Assembly (NCBI GenBank): GCA_963834135.1
Contig: CAWIAN010000014.1
Span: 167,318-231,317 of the forward strand
Direction: 5' to 3'
Source of the DNA: Bog-257 sp963834135
GTDB lineage: Bacteria > Acidobacteriota > Terriglobia > Terriglobales > Acidobacteriaceae
Length of the DNA stretch: 64,000 nucleotides
The position numbers and the translations under genes were made by a program. The notes under the pieces are model-generated. The model saw only the letters and a program-made list of their open reading frames with translations, made no database searches and was not told where the DNA came from. This document shows positions 7,722-16,391 of this stretch, in pieces (the first letter of the stretch is position 1; each line of letters begins with the position of its first letter).

Positions 7722-9383
7722 ATGTTCCCTTCGAGGCCGGTTGGCGTTCGTGCTTTTCGCTACGGATGGACGTCTTTCCTCGTTTGCGCCACTTCCTTTC
7801 CTTATCTCCTAAGCTTTGCATACACGCCTGCAGGCTACCACTACACCTGGATCCTTCCGCCCTATCCCGAAGACTCATTCGGCTACATGTCCTGGTCGCA
7901 ACAAGCGGCACGCGGAGCCTTGCTATTCAAAGTGAAATACACGGCCATGCCGCAATCAGCCTTTCTGTTTCATCCCTTCTTTCTGATCTCCGGCTGGACC
8001 AGCAGACTGTTTTCGCTCGATGTCGGTCTTACACATTTGATCGTCAAAGAAGTGGGCGTTGCGGCGTTCTTCCTCATTTTCTACAAGTACGACGATTTCT
8101 TAGGATTGACAGACTTCCAAACCGTGTTGGCATCCGTCCTCGTTGGGGTCTCATCCGGGATTGGCGGCATATTCGGCTTTGCGAATGTAACCGATCGAAT
8201 TAAGCCGGCCGACCTCTGGGTACCTGAGCTAAGTACCTATTGGTCTCTGTTGTGGAATCCGCTTTTTCCCTATTCGCTCCTGCTGATGTTGCTGGTCGTT
8301 TATCAGGTTGACCGTGCCACCAGATACAAGAACAAGAGGGACGTCTGGCTGGCCGGACTGACGGCAGGAATTCTGGCACTAGTTCATCCTTACTCGCAGC
8401 CCCTCTTGTTGGCCTTCGCGACGATCCTCTTTGTTGTGCGTCTTCGGAAGGAGTGGCTCAGTTACCTGGTTCGATACTGCCTACTTTCATTCCCGTTCGA
8501 CCTGTACCTGCTATGGGTGTCAAAATTTCAAACTGTCGTGTCAGAGCACAATTTGCGTGGCGCGATGACCAGCCCTCCTGTCACGGCGCTTCTTGCTGGG
8601 TTCGGAGTTCCGCTACTGATCTGCTTGTTGGGATTGGTGCTGAGGCGAGGCCGATGGCTGAAGAAATATTGGCAGCTGGCGTTATGGTTCTTGTTGTCGT
8701 TGGCCTGTGCCTATCTCCCGTTCTGGTTTCAGCGGAAACTCATCCTCGGCGCGCACATCCCATTGTGTATTCTTGCAGCGGTTTCATTCGATGCGATCCT
8801 CTCGCAGCTTTCGTCTCCTGCTCACCGTAATCGATCCTTTTGCATCGCTGCAACGATCACTTTGCCGTTTCTGCTTATAACGCCGATTTACCTGTTCACG
8901 ATTGAGCGAAGCACGATTCAAGCCAATAGCAAGGGTGCGTATTTCATCAGTGACGATGTAATGAATGGGTTGAGATATCTAAAGGAATACAGCAAGCCAG
9001 CTGACCTTGTGCTGGCCGACTATCCAACCAGCCGGATCATTCCGGCATATTCGGGCAATAGAGTCTTATGGGGACATTGGGCGATGTCGGTGGATTTCGA
9101 GAACAGAAAAGAGTGGTACGCGGCTCTTTTTGGCAAGAACCAGGATTGGTATGACCAACAGAGATCCAACACGTTCTGGTCGACCGGTATCGCTTATATT
9201 TTGGCCGACGACAATATCAAGAAGTCGATCGACGAGAGTCCGTGGAAGTGGGACGTGATCCTACGACACTCTTACAAGGTTTTCATTAATGATACGATCA
9301 CGATTTACAAACGTTGCCCAGATTCAGCGGACACGGAGGGCAAGCAGGTTCGCGTATCCTGCGGCTCAGACGGTTCCAACTAG
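7722..9383 (+). CDS. multi-pass membrane protein, GT-C glycosyltransferase-like
   Basis: The 553-residue protein has about ten to twelve hydrophobic segments and a soluble C-terminal region from about residue 400. An acidic pair after TM1 (PEDSFGYMSW) lies in the first outer loop, where GT-C transferases keep their catalytic acid residues, so a lipid-linked sugar transferase role is plausible but inferred. ATG 7722 is chosen over TTG 7704 because GGGAGGAAG lies just upstream of the ATG. It stands alone, with the cupin before it and convergent genes after it. A non-enzymatic membrane role cannot be excluded. Confidence 0.65.
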   Translation: MFPSRPVGVRAFRYGWTSFLVCATSFPYLLSFAYTPAGYHYTWILPPYPEDSFGYMSWSQQAARGALLFKVKYTAMPQSAFLFHPFFLISGWTSRLFSLDVGLTHLIVKEVGVAAFFLIFYKYDDFLGLTDFQTVLASVLVGVSSGIGGIFGFANVTDRIKPADLWVPELSTYWSLLWNPLFPYSLLLMLLVVYQVDRATRYKNKRDVWLAGLTAGILALVHPYSQPLLLAFATILFVVRLRKEWLSYLVRYCLLSFPFDLYLLWVSKFQTVVSEHNLRGAMTSPPVTALLAGFGVPLLICLLGLVLRRGRWLKKYWQLALWFLLSLACAYLPFWFQRKLILGAHIPLCILAAVSFDAILSQLSSPAHRNRSFCIAATITLPFLLITPIYLFTIERSTIQANSKGAYFISDDVMNGLRYLKEYSKPADLVLADYPTSRIIPAYSGNRVLWGHWAMSVDFENRKEWYAALFGKNQDWYDQQRSNTFWSTGIAYILADDNIKKSIDESPWKWDVILRHSYKVFINDTITIYKRCPDSADTEGKQVRVSCGSDGSN

Positions 9384-9400
9384 CTCCGAAGCGCTCGGTT

Positions 9401-9640
9401 TCAGCCGCACTTGCCGGTGCCGTGACAGCCTCTCATTCTGGAAGAGCAATTCCCTGGCTCCGCCAAGGCCCCGTCAGGCCCTATGCAGGTTTGCGTATGC
9501 ATGCACCAGAACAGCCCATCGTTCGAGGGAGGGATAGTGGGATCATGCTCCGCTTCAATAAATTGTCCCTTCCAGCGCAGCGCCGGACAGAGTTCTTCGC
9601 GACGTGTGTCGAAACGCTCCGAGTCAAGATCGAGCATCAT
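9401..9640 (-). CDS. small cysteine-rich protein coupled to the FAD-subunit gene
   Basis: This 79-residue protein has seven cysteines (in CPALRW, WCMHTQTC, NCSS, GCHGTGKC), spaced as if to bind a metal or an iron-sulfur cluster. Its ATG at 9640 overlaps the stop of the upstream FAD-subunit gene in an ATGA (9640-9637), so the two are almost certainly co-translated. No family is recognised. The context suggests a small accessory or electron-carrier protein for a molybdenum hydroxylase. The residue pattern is seen directly; the role is inference. Confidence 0.6.
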   Translation of the reverse strand: MMLDLDSERFDTRREELCPALRWKGQFIEAEHDPTIPPSNDGLFWCMHTQTCIGPDGALAEPGNCSSRMRGCHGTGKCG

Positions 9641-10641
9641 GCCGCACCTCCAGTCGCCTGCTGAGCGCTGAGGAGAGCGCGCTTCAAGGCAGTCTTTGCC
9701 AAAGTGATCTTGTATTTGTTCTGGCGAAGTGCCTTCGCTGGCGCCAGTGCAGCATCGGCGGCGGCCTGAGCTGTTTCAGCGCTGACGCTCTTGCCCTTCA
9801 GAGATTGCGCTGCTTCCAGCGACAACCACGGGGTTGGCGCTACATGGCCGAGTACTACCCTGGCATCGGTTATCGTGTTGCTATTCATTTCCAATGCGAC
9901 ACTCGCAGTCGCTAAAGGCCAATCGAAGGCGGCCTTTTGGCGAACTTCGTAATTGGCAACGTGCAGGCCTTGAGCAGGAGACGGGACCATAATCTCCGTG
10001 ACGATCTCGCCGGGCCGAAGGTCATGCTCGCGCTCGTTTTCTGAGGTCGGTATGACGAAGAATTTCTCCAGCGGTAACTCGCGCACGCCGCTGCCCGAAG
10101 TCTTTGCCGAATACAGGCGAATTCTTGCTCCGTAAGCGATCAGCACGGGAGCAATTGTCGACGGACTAACGAAGTATGCCGGGCCATTGTTGCCCAGGAT
10201 TGCTGCATACCGGTTATCGCCCTCTACCACCATTGATTTGCCGTCGGAGGTTTTCGGCAGCAGGCCCATGCCATTGCGGAAATACCAGCAGCGGGGACGT
10301 TGACACATGTTGCCGGCAATCGTGGCCAGGTTGCGGATCTGCGGACTGGCGGCCTCATTTGCCGCTTCTCTCAGGGCGGGGTAAAGAGCGAGTTCTGACT
10401 TGGCTTCCGCCAACTCGGAGACTGTCGCTAAGGCGCCGATCCGAAGGCCGCTCCCGGCGCTGTAGCTTATGCCACGGAGCGATTGAATTTCCTTGATGTT
10501 GACCACGCGGCTGGGCGTGAGGACATCATCTTTCATCAAGCCGAGCAAATCGGTGCCGCCGGCAAGGATGATAGCGTTGTCGCCGAGCAGGGCAGCGACC
10601 TGCTCTTTGCTACTGGGACTGACATATTCAAAAGCTCGCAT
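9637..10641 (-). CDS. FAD-binding subunit of a molybdenum hydroxylase (xanthine dehydrogenase/PaoB-like)
   Basis: The 334-residue protein matches the CoxM/XdhB/PaoB family. It has FEYVSPSSKEQVAALL at the N-terminus, the FAD loop ILAGGTDLLGLMK, and then MCQRPRCWYFRN. The two cysteines in that last motif recall the YagS/PaoB branch, which holds an extra [4Fe-4S] cluster. The subunit should pass electrons from the 2Fe-2S subunit to an acceptor. ATG 10641 is chosen because the family begins with MRAFEYVSP; the open frame extends 29 codons further upstream without support. The molybdenum and 2Fe-2S subunits are not in the window on either side, so this is an orphan subunit unless they are encoded elsewhere. 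Confidence 0.88.
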   Translation of the reverse strand: MRAFEYVSPSSKEQVAALLGDNAIILAGGTDLLGLMKDDVLTPSRVVNIKEIQSLRGISYSAGSGLRIGALATVSELAEAKSELALYPALREAANEAASPQIRNLATIAGNMCQRPRCWYFRNGMGLLPKTSDGKSMVVEGDNRYAAILGNNGPAYFVSPSTIAPVLIAYGARIRLYSAKTSGSGVRELPLEKFFVIPTSENEREHDLRPGEIVTEIMVPSPAQGLHVANYEVRQKAAFDWPLATASVALEMNSNTITDARVVLGHVAPTPWLSLEAAQSLKGKSVSAETAQAAADAALAPAKALRQNKYKITLAKTALKRALLSAQQATGGAA

Positions 10642-10771
10642 AAAACTTTCAACCGACACCGGATGACGCTGTGCAGGCCGCCAGATTGCAGCCCTAATTC
10701 TATAACCAGAGGTACGGTAATACGACACTAAGAATCAGCCCTGCCGAAGTCAGCGGGCACTATAAACAATT

Positions 10772-10803
10772 CAGCCGCTGAAGTCATTCGACCTCAGCGG
10801 CTG
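10772..10803 (-). terminator. hairpin, probable terminator of the M23 peptidase gene
   Basis: A perfect 10-base inverted repeat, CAGCCGCTGA (10772-10781) and TCAGCGGCTG (10794-10803), surrounds a 12-base loop just downstream of the minus-strand M23 gene. The minus-strand sequence after it is only moderately T-rich (AATTGTTTATAG), so termination strength is uncertain. Confidence 0.5.
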
Positions 10804-10830
10804 GATTCTTCAGCAATCGTATGTCGCGAT

Positions 10831-11739
10831 CTAAGCTCCGGAGCCCAAGCCCAGCTGAGCGAAAGTCGTTCGCAAGAATTTGTGTGGATTGACCGGCGTG
10901 TCGTGAATGCGCACCTCGTAGTGAAGGTGGGGACCGGTACTTCTGCCGGATAGGCCTACGTAGCCGATTACTTGTCCTTCGTGTACGGTTTGACCGTCAG
11001 CTATCGCAAATCCCGACAAATGTCCGTAACGGGTCGAAATCCCGTTGCCGTGATCGATCTGAATCATGCGGCCGTAGCCGTTGTAGAAGTCGGCATAGGT
11101 AACGACGCCGTCCGCCGGAGCCAGCACGGGCTGGCCATAGTGGGAGGAAATATCGACGCCTGAGTGGAACGCGCCTTCACCATTAAATGGATCAATACGC
11201 TCGCCGAACGCTCCTGTGATCGGACCCATGACCGGCCACATTGTGGGAGCTGACGCTGCGGTGGACCAGTCCGTCAACGTGGCATTGTGGGTCAAGCCCA
11301 AGCCTAATGCGGCTGTCGTTGCTCCCGAGAGAGCCGAAGTTCGCAGAGCATACAGTTGGTCCATCGAGTACTTGACGGTATCCGGCTTGATCGGCCCTTC
11401 CGTCGCCTTCAATAGCTTCGCATTCGGCTTCAAACCGTAGATGACGGAAACTTCGTTAGCAAGCGAACCGAGTGATGCGACCTGAATGTCTTTCTCGTGA
11501 TTGCTCTGTTCCAGCTTCTGATAGCGGCTCTGGAGCGCATTCTTTTCCGAGCGTAACTGATTGAAACTGGCCACCTTCCACAGCATGCGGGCGTAAGAAC
11601 CTGCCATGCCGGTAATGGTGAACATGCCGATCAGAGCGCCGGCGAGAAACACGTAGAGATAATGAAGGGGAATTGGGATCTTACGTAGCTGACCTTCCGC
11701 ATCGCGGGCTACGAAAAGAATATAAAAGCGCTTACGCAA
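10831..11739 (-). CDS. membrane-anchored M23 (LytM-type) peptidoglycan endopeptidase
   Basis: The 302-residue protein has one N-terminal membrane segment (about residues 27-50), a coiled coil (about 60-95) and a C-terminal M23 domain. The zinc motifs are visible as HSGVD (HxxxD) and, near the end, HLHYE (HxH), with the usual GRSTGPHLHYEVR context. It should cleave peptide cross-links or be a non-catalytic LytM regulator of amidases; the intact zinc ligands favour catalysis. The start is TTG at 11739, with GAGGG about eight bases upstream. It is monocistronic, with a hairpin after it. Confidence 0.9.
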   Translation of the reverse strand: MRKRFYILFVARDAEGQLRKIPIPLHYLYVFLAGALIGMFTITGMAGSYARMLWKVASFNQLRSEKNALQSRYQKLEQSNHEKDIQVASLGSLANEVSVIYGLKPNAKLLKATEGPIKPDTVKYSMDQLYALRTSALSGATTAALGLGLTHNATLTDWSTAASAPTMWPVMGPITGAFGERIDPFNGEGAFHSGVDISSHYGQPVLAPADGVVTYADFYNGYGRMIQIDHGNGISTRYGHLSGFAIADGQTVHEGQVIGYVGLSGRSTGPHLHYEVRIHDTPVNPHKFLRTTFAQLGLGSGA

Positions 11740-12109
11740 AACTATAACCCTCTACTAAGAATGAGTTCCGGTTATGACGTCAACTACAATTAAGGTCCGG
11801 AACGATTCGTCTGACTGATCCGACCTGCCAACTTGGGATTCCTGGATTGCCGTGGGCTGACGGCGTTCCTTCCCAGCAGACGATTTCACTGCGAGCCGGG
11901 TATTCGGCTGGTATGTAAATGAACGACATCAAACCGTAACAGACGAGAGTAGGCATGTCAACAAAACTACTATCCGAAATACCACTAAAGTATTGTAAAC
12001 AAACACCGTACTGGGAATGGCGCAAACCTTGCGCCAGAGCAACTAAAGAGCCTGTTTAAAGCTATTCACCAGCCTCGTATATAGTGACCTTTCGTCCCGA
12101 TCTAACCCC
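11740..12109. other. intergenic region between divergent genes
   Basis: No gene is supported. An 81-codon minus-strand open frame covers part of it but has no ribosome binding site and resembles no family. The thiL side holds the -10 box TATAGT at 12080-12085. Confidence 0.4.
12080..12085 (+). promoter_or_regulatory. candidate -10 box for thiL
   Basis: TATAGT lies 24 bases before the thiL ATG. A weak -35 (TTAAAG) sits about 18 bases upstream. The expected leader is short, about 18 bases, and no Shine-Dalgarno sequence is obvious. Confidence 0.4.
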
Positions 12110-13051
12110 ATGCCCTTGAAGGAAAAGCTGATTATCGAGCGAATTTTCCGGGCCGCCCAGACCGGAAGCCATCGTCAAGTCAAGGGGATCGGTGATGACT
12201 GCGCCGTGTTACAACTTCCTCGCGGTTACGAGGCGCTGGTCACTACCGACTTCAGCCTGGAAAACGTTCACTTCCGCAGGGCATGGCATTCGGCCGAAGC
12301 TGTCGGCCATCGCTGTCTAGCCCGCGGCCTCAGCGATATTGCTGCAATGGGAGGAATTCCCCAAGCCGCCTTCCTTTCGCTGGCCGTTCCAGCAGGTCTG
12401 CTACAAAGATGGATTGATGGCTTCATCCGCGGGTTGCTCCGATTAGCCAACCGCCAAGATGTGACGCTCGCCGGAGGGGATACTGCTCAGTCGCCCGGGC
12501 CGATTCTGGCCGACATAGTAGTACTCGGCTCGATTCCGGCGGGCAAGGCAGTGCTTCGCTCGACTGCGCAGCCCGGCGATTTGCTGTATGTTACGGGGAC
12601 GTTAGGGTCATCGGTCGCCACCCTGAATGCATTGCGAAGGGGAAAGAAGCCTCGACCGGCGTCGCATCGCAAACACTTCTATCCGGAGCCGCGTATCGCA
12701 GTCGGACAATACCTGCGGGAGAAGAAGCTCGCCTCGGCGATGATCGACATCAGCGACGGCCTTTCCACCGATCTCGGCCACATCTGCGACGAGAGTAAAA
12801 CCGGTGCTGTCGTTTACGCCAACAGTCTGCCCGCCGCGGATGGGAAGATCGGTCTCGATCTAGCCCTGCATGGTGGAGAGGAATACGAACTGCTTTTCAC
12901 GGCGCCCTCGAAGCGGCAGGTTCCGAAAGAGATCGCGGGCGTACCCATCAGTCTGATTGGAGAGATCGTGCGCGGCAGGCAAATGAGGCTGGCAACTGGC
13001 GACGGCAAAACGCAGATGCTGAAGCCGGGCGGCTGGCAACACTTCGGCTAA
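12110..13051 (+). CDS. thiL: thiamine-monophosphate kinase
   Basis: The 313 residues match ThiL in length and motifs. GIGDDCAVL near the N-terminus and VTTDFSLENVHF supply the metal-binding acidic residues. Further matches are GGDTAQSPG, IDISDGLSTDLGHIC and the C-terminal GGEEYELLF. The enzyme phosphorylates thiamine monophosphate to the active cofactor thiamine diphosphate in the cytosol. No other thiamine gene or TPP riboswitch was seen next to it. It is probably transcribed alone. Confidence 0.95.
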   Translation: MPLKEKLIIERIFRAAQTGSHRQVKGIGDDCAVLQLPRGYEALVTTDFSLENVHFRRAWHSAEAVGHRCLARGLSDIAAMGGIPQAAFLSLAVPAGLLQRWIDGFIRGLLRLANRQDVTLAGGDTAQSPGPILADIVVLGSIPAGKAVLRSTAQPGDLLYVTGTLGSSVATLNALRRGKKPRPASHRKHFYPEPRIAVGQYLREKKLASAMIDISDGLSTDLGHICDESKTGAVVYANSLPAADGKIGLDLALHGGEEYELLFTAPSKRQVPKEIAGVPISLIGEIVRGRQMRLATGDGKTQMLKPGGWQHFG

Positions 13052-13155
13052 GTTGCGATTCGAAGGCTCGAGCAAACAATCAACAAGTACCACGGTCACA
13101 AAGCTGGGTGAGCCGCGCGGCGTATTCCTTTCTCCGCGACGCTGCCGCCGCTATT

Positions 13156-13161
13156 TATAAT
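13156..13161 (+). promoter_or_regulatory. -10 box placing transcription start at the carboxylase ATG
   Basis: A perfect TATAAT ends seven bases before the ATG at 13169. Transcription would begin at or next to the A of ATG, giving a leaderless mRNA. No Shine-Dalgarno sequence is present, and no -35 match was found at the standard spacing. Confidence 0.6.
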
Positions 13162-13168
13162 CACGCCC

Positions 13169-14719
13169 ATGAATCTGGAACAGAAATTGGCGGAACTGAA
13201 GCGTCGCGACTCACTCGCCGAGATTGGCGGAGGCGAAGAGCGTCGAGCTCGCGAACATAAGCAAGGCAAGATGTCGGCGCGCGAACGCATTGAATTTCTT
13301 CTCGACGAAGGTACTTTCGAAGAGACCGATAAGCTCGTCACCCACCGCTGTACCGACTTCGGCATGGACGAGCAAAAGTATTACGGCGACGGCTTTCTGA
13401 CCGGTTATGGTCGCATCGAAGGCCGGCTGGTGTTCGTCTTCGCGCAGGATTTCACGGTATTCGGCGGCTCGCTATCGGAGACTAATGCGGCGAAGATCGT
13501 GAAGATCATGGACATGGCTATGCGCGTCGGCGCTCCAGTGATCGGCCTGAACGATTCCGGCGGCGCACGCATCCAGGAAGGTGTTCGTTCGCTGGCCGGC
13601 TACGCCGACATTTTCTTGCGCAACGTTCTCTCGTCGGGAGTGGTGCCGCAGATTTCGGCCATCATGGGACCTTGTGCAGGCGGAGCAGTGTATTCGCCGG
13701 CCATGACGGATTTCATCCTCATGGTGCAGAACACGTCGTACATGTTCATCACTGGACCTGACGTCATCAAGTCAGTCACGCATGAAGAGGTCACGAAGGA
13801 CGAACTGGGTGGAGCGGTCACTCACAACGAAAAATCAGGTGTGGCGCACTTTATGGCGCACGACGATGCCGAATGTCTCAGCATGGTCCGCGAACTGCTC
13901 AGCTTCATGCCTTCCAACAATCTGGAGGATCCGCCGCGTAAGGCTTGCACCGATCCCATCGATCGCGCTGACGAGCGCTTGGACAGCATCGTTCCGACGG
14001 AGTCGAACCAGCCGTACGACATCAAGGACGTAATCAACACGGTTGTCGACGATTCCTACTTCTTTGAGGTGCAGGAGCACTACGCGAAGAATATTGTTAT
14101 CGGCTTTGCTCGTCTAAACGGAAAACCCGTGGGCATCGTTGCTAACCAGCCGGCGTTTCTTGCGGGCGTTCTCGACATCAATGCCAGCATTAAGGGAGCC
14201 CGTTTTGTGCGCTTCTGTGATTGCTTCAACATCCCGCTGATCACCTTTGAGGACGTGCCAGGATTTCTGCCCGGTACACAACAGGAGTATGGCGGCATCA
14301 TCACTCACGGCGCCAAGTTGCTGTACGCCTTCTCCGAGGCCACCGTGCCCAAGATCACAGTGATTACACGCAAAGCGTACGGCGGCGCCTATTGCGTCAT
14401 GGCCTCCAAGCACATTCGCACCGATGTGAACTACGCCTGGCCTACTGCCGAGATTGCCGTCATGGGGCCGGAAGGAGCGGTGAACATCGTGTATCGCCGT
14501 GAGCTGGAAAAGTCAGAGAATCCGGAAGCGGATCGTGCGGCGAAGATCGAGGAGTTCCGCGAGCGCTTCGCCAATCCTTACGTCGCCGCAGAGCGTGGAT
14601 ATCTCGACGCAGTGATTCGTCCGCGCGACACCCGTCGCAAGCTGATTCAGGCGCTGGAGATGCTCGAAAACAAGCGCGACAAGAATCCGCCGAAGAAGCA
14701 CGGAAACATACCGCTCTAG
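13169..14719 (+). CDS. pccB: acyl-CoA carboxylase, carboxyltransferase beta subunit (propionyl-CoA type)
   Basis: The 516 residues are full length for the biotin-dependent PccB/MmdA carboxyltransferase family. GGSLSETNAAKIVKIMD and NDSGGARIQEGV form the N-terminal crotonase-like half; FLPGTQQEYGGIITHGAKLL and KAYGGAYCVMASK form the C-terminal acyl-CoA half. It transfers CO2 from carboxybiotin to an acyl-CoA, most likely propionyl-CoA, in fatty-acid or propionate metabolism. The biotin carboxylase and carrier subunits are not in the window. A decarboxylase (MmdA) role cannot be excluded from sequence alone. A perfect -10 box just before the ATG suggests leaderless expression. Confidence 0.92.
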   Translation: MNLEQKLAELKRRDSLAEIGGGEERRAREHKQGKMSARERIEFLLDEGTFEETDKLVTHRCTDFGMDEQKYYGDGFLTGYGRIEGRLVFVFAQDFTVFGGSLSETNAAKIVKIMDMAMRVGAPVIGLNDSGGARIQEGVRSLAGYADIFLRNVLSSGVVPQISAIMGPCAGGAVYSPAMTDFILMVQNTSYMFITGPDVIKSVTHEEVTKDELGGAVTHNEKSGVAHFMAHDDAECLSMVRELLSFMPSNNLEDPPRKACTDPIDRADERLDSIVPTESNQPYDIKDVINTVVDDSYFFEVQEHYAKNIVIGFARLNGKPVGIVANQPAFLAGVLDINASIKGARFVRFCDCFNIPLITFEDVPGFLPGTQQEYGGIITHGAKLLYAFSEATVPKITVITRKAYGGAYCVMASKHIRTDVNYAWPTAEIAVMGPEGAVNIVYRRELEKSENPEADRAAKIEEFRERFANPYVAAERGYLDAVIRPRDTRRKLIQALEMLENKRDKNPPKKHGNIPL

Positions 14720-14862
14720 CTGTTAGGTCTTATGCGGCAGTTAAGGGTCACTAAGCGGAGACTGAATCGCGAAACACCGCAGCAGGGTCGACCCATCGCC
14801 GCGTCGGGCAGGCGTTGGCATGCAAAAAGAATCCCGAAGGCTATTGAACTGGGGTGTCTCGA

Positions 14863-15027
14863 TCAGCGGATTGCTTCCGTCTTCGCTGCTCTTCTGACTT
14901 TGCATACTTGCGTATGCGACGCCACAATTTCAGCTTCGACTTCCACGAACCTGATCTGAACAACCGCTGCTCTCGATAAGCGACTCGCTTCTATCTTCGC
15001 CGTCTGTGACACCGCCTGCTTGCGCAT
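14863..15027 (-). CDS. possible 54-residue basic peptide (weak)
   Basis: A minus-strand frame from ATG 15027 to TGA 14863-14865 encodes 54 residues rich in Arg, Lys, Ala and Val. GGAGG sits four bases before the ATG, which is the only positive support. It lies wholly inside the degenerate repeat region, so the good ribosome-binding match may be chance. No family recognised. Confidence 0.22.
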   Translation of the reverse strand: MRKQAVSQTAKIEASRLSRAAVVQIRFVEVEAEIVASHTQVCKVRRAAKTEAIR

Positions 15028-15578
15028 GCGGCCTCCATATCCAGCTCAGACTTCGTGCGATCCCCTCACCGGAACAGCTGTTCAACGCTTCGGGATTCCG
15101 TCTCGCCTTTGACTCATTGCTCGTCTTCGACGGCAGTTCTTGTGGTGTCTCCGGCCGCAAAGCTCGGCGCGAGGCCGAACTAACATGCCGGGGCTTCCGC
15201 CACGAGTTGCCGAAGTCTCCTCGATACGCTTGCGCGCCTCTTGAAGTGGCAAACTGTCGACTGAAGAGCCTGCAATTTGTCAAAGAACGATTGTGTTTTT
15301 ACTCCTGCCGCTGTGGAAGTCAATTAAATTCTCGCGACTGTATCAGCCTTGTTTTCAATCGAGTGCAGCTCGTCCACAGGCGTATGCCAGATTTTTGTGC
15401 AAATGCAGAATCGCCTCGTTGCACATCGGCGTTTCATGCAGAATTCACAAGGCTTTTATTAATTCGCGTAACGAGTTAGACAGTTGGTTCATTGGTATTC
15501 CGTTTGTGGGAATCTGAGAAAGAGAGCTTCCGACGGGCCATTTCATCATCCGCAAATCTTCACGCGGTTGCCGTTTGA

Positions 15579-15584
15579 TACCAT
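15579..15584 (+). promoter_or_regulatory. extended -10 box just before the ABC ATPase ATG
   Basis: TACCAT, preceded by TGA (extended -10 form TGnTAnnnT), ends six bases before ATG 15591, suggesting a leaderless start. There is no Shine-Dalgarno sequence. Confidence 0.4.
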
Positions 15585-15590
15585 CGCGGC

Positions 15591-16391
15591 ATGCCTCTTG
15601 TGCAGGCAAACCATCTCGTCAAGACCTTTCACACCGAGCAGTCGGCTTTTGGACTGCGCCCGGCGGGGCAAGTGCGGGCAGTAAACGACGTTTCGCTCAC
15701 GATCGAGGCTGGAGAAACGCTCGGTCTGGTGGGCGAGTCGGGCTCCGGCAAGAGCACTCTGGGCCGAATGCTGCTGCGCCTGGTCGAAGCCGACTCCGGC
15801 GAGGTGATCTTTGACGGTAAGGACGTTCTGTGCGCCGGCGGCGCTGAACTGCGACGGCTGCGCCGCGACATGCAGATTATCTTCCAAGATCCGTTCGGCT
15901 CCCTGGACCCCCGCATGAATGTCGAGCAGATTGTTTGCGAACCGCTGGCTGTCCATGGCAGCGAGAGCCGGCGCAACCAGCGTGAGCGTGCTGCCGATGT
16001 AATGAGGGCGGTAGGACTGGATGAATCCGCGCTCCGCCGCTATCCACACGAGTTCAGTGGCGGCCAGCGGCAACGCATTGGAATTGCGCGAGCGCTGGTG
16101 CTGAAGCCACGCTTCATCGTCGCCGATGAACCGGTCTCGGCGCTCGACGTCAGTGTGGGAGCGCAGATCGTGAACCTGCTGAAGCAGCTTCAGCGGGAGT
16201 TCCAACTAACCTACCTGTTCATCTCGCACTCAATGCCAATCGTGCGTTATCTTGCGGACCGGATCGCTGTGATGCAACAGGGCGAAATCGTGGAGATCGG
16301 CACGACCAAGCAGATTACGACAGCGGCGACGCACTCCTACACTCGAACTCTCCTGGCGGCTACACCGGAGATGGAAACTAGCTCGCGCTGA
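15591..16391 (+). CDS. oligopeptide/dipeptide-type ABC transporter ATP-binding protein (DppF/OppF-like)
   Basis: The 266-residue ATPase has Walker A GESGSGKST, the Q-loop region IIFQDPFGSLDPRM typical of Opp/Dpp ATPases, the signature FSGGQRQRIGIARAL and Walker B FIVADEPVSALDVS. It would energise peptide or nickel uptake at the inner membrane. No permease, binding protein or second ATPase gene is beside it, so it must work with subunits encoded elsewhere or be a leftover. Its last 14 bases overlap the convergent ogt gene. Confidence 0.92.
   Translation: MPLVQANHLVKTFHTEQSAFGLRPAGQVRAVNDVSLTIEAGETLGLVGESGSGKSTLGRMLLRLVEADSGEVIFDGKDVLCAGGAELRRLRRDMQIIFQDPFGSLDPRMNVEQIVCEPLAVHGSESRRNQRERAADVMRAVGLDESALRRYPHEFSGGQRQRIGIARALVLKPRFIVADEPVSALDVSVGAQIVNLLKQLQREFQLTYLFISHSMPIVRYLADRIAVMQQGEIVEIGTTKQITTAATHSYTRTLLAATPEMETSSR

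Larger units (their letters stand above)
14720..15590. other. 870-base gene-poor stretch with degenerate repeats
   Basis: No recognised gene. Two imperfect copies of a segment, starting near 14871 and 14986, share words such as CTTCGC, CTTGCGyATGCG and CAGmTTCrACTTC at a spacing of about 112-115 bases, and a third partial copy may follow near 15110. A small hairpin, GCATAC (14902-14907) with GTATGC (14912-14917), lies in the first copy. The rest to 15590 shows no coding signal. Confidence 0.45.

Noticed and set aside
11780..12025. 81-codon minus-strand frame in the M23-thiL gap
   Set aside because: No ribosome site, no recognised domain and no conserved context.
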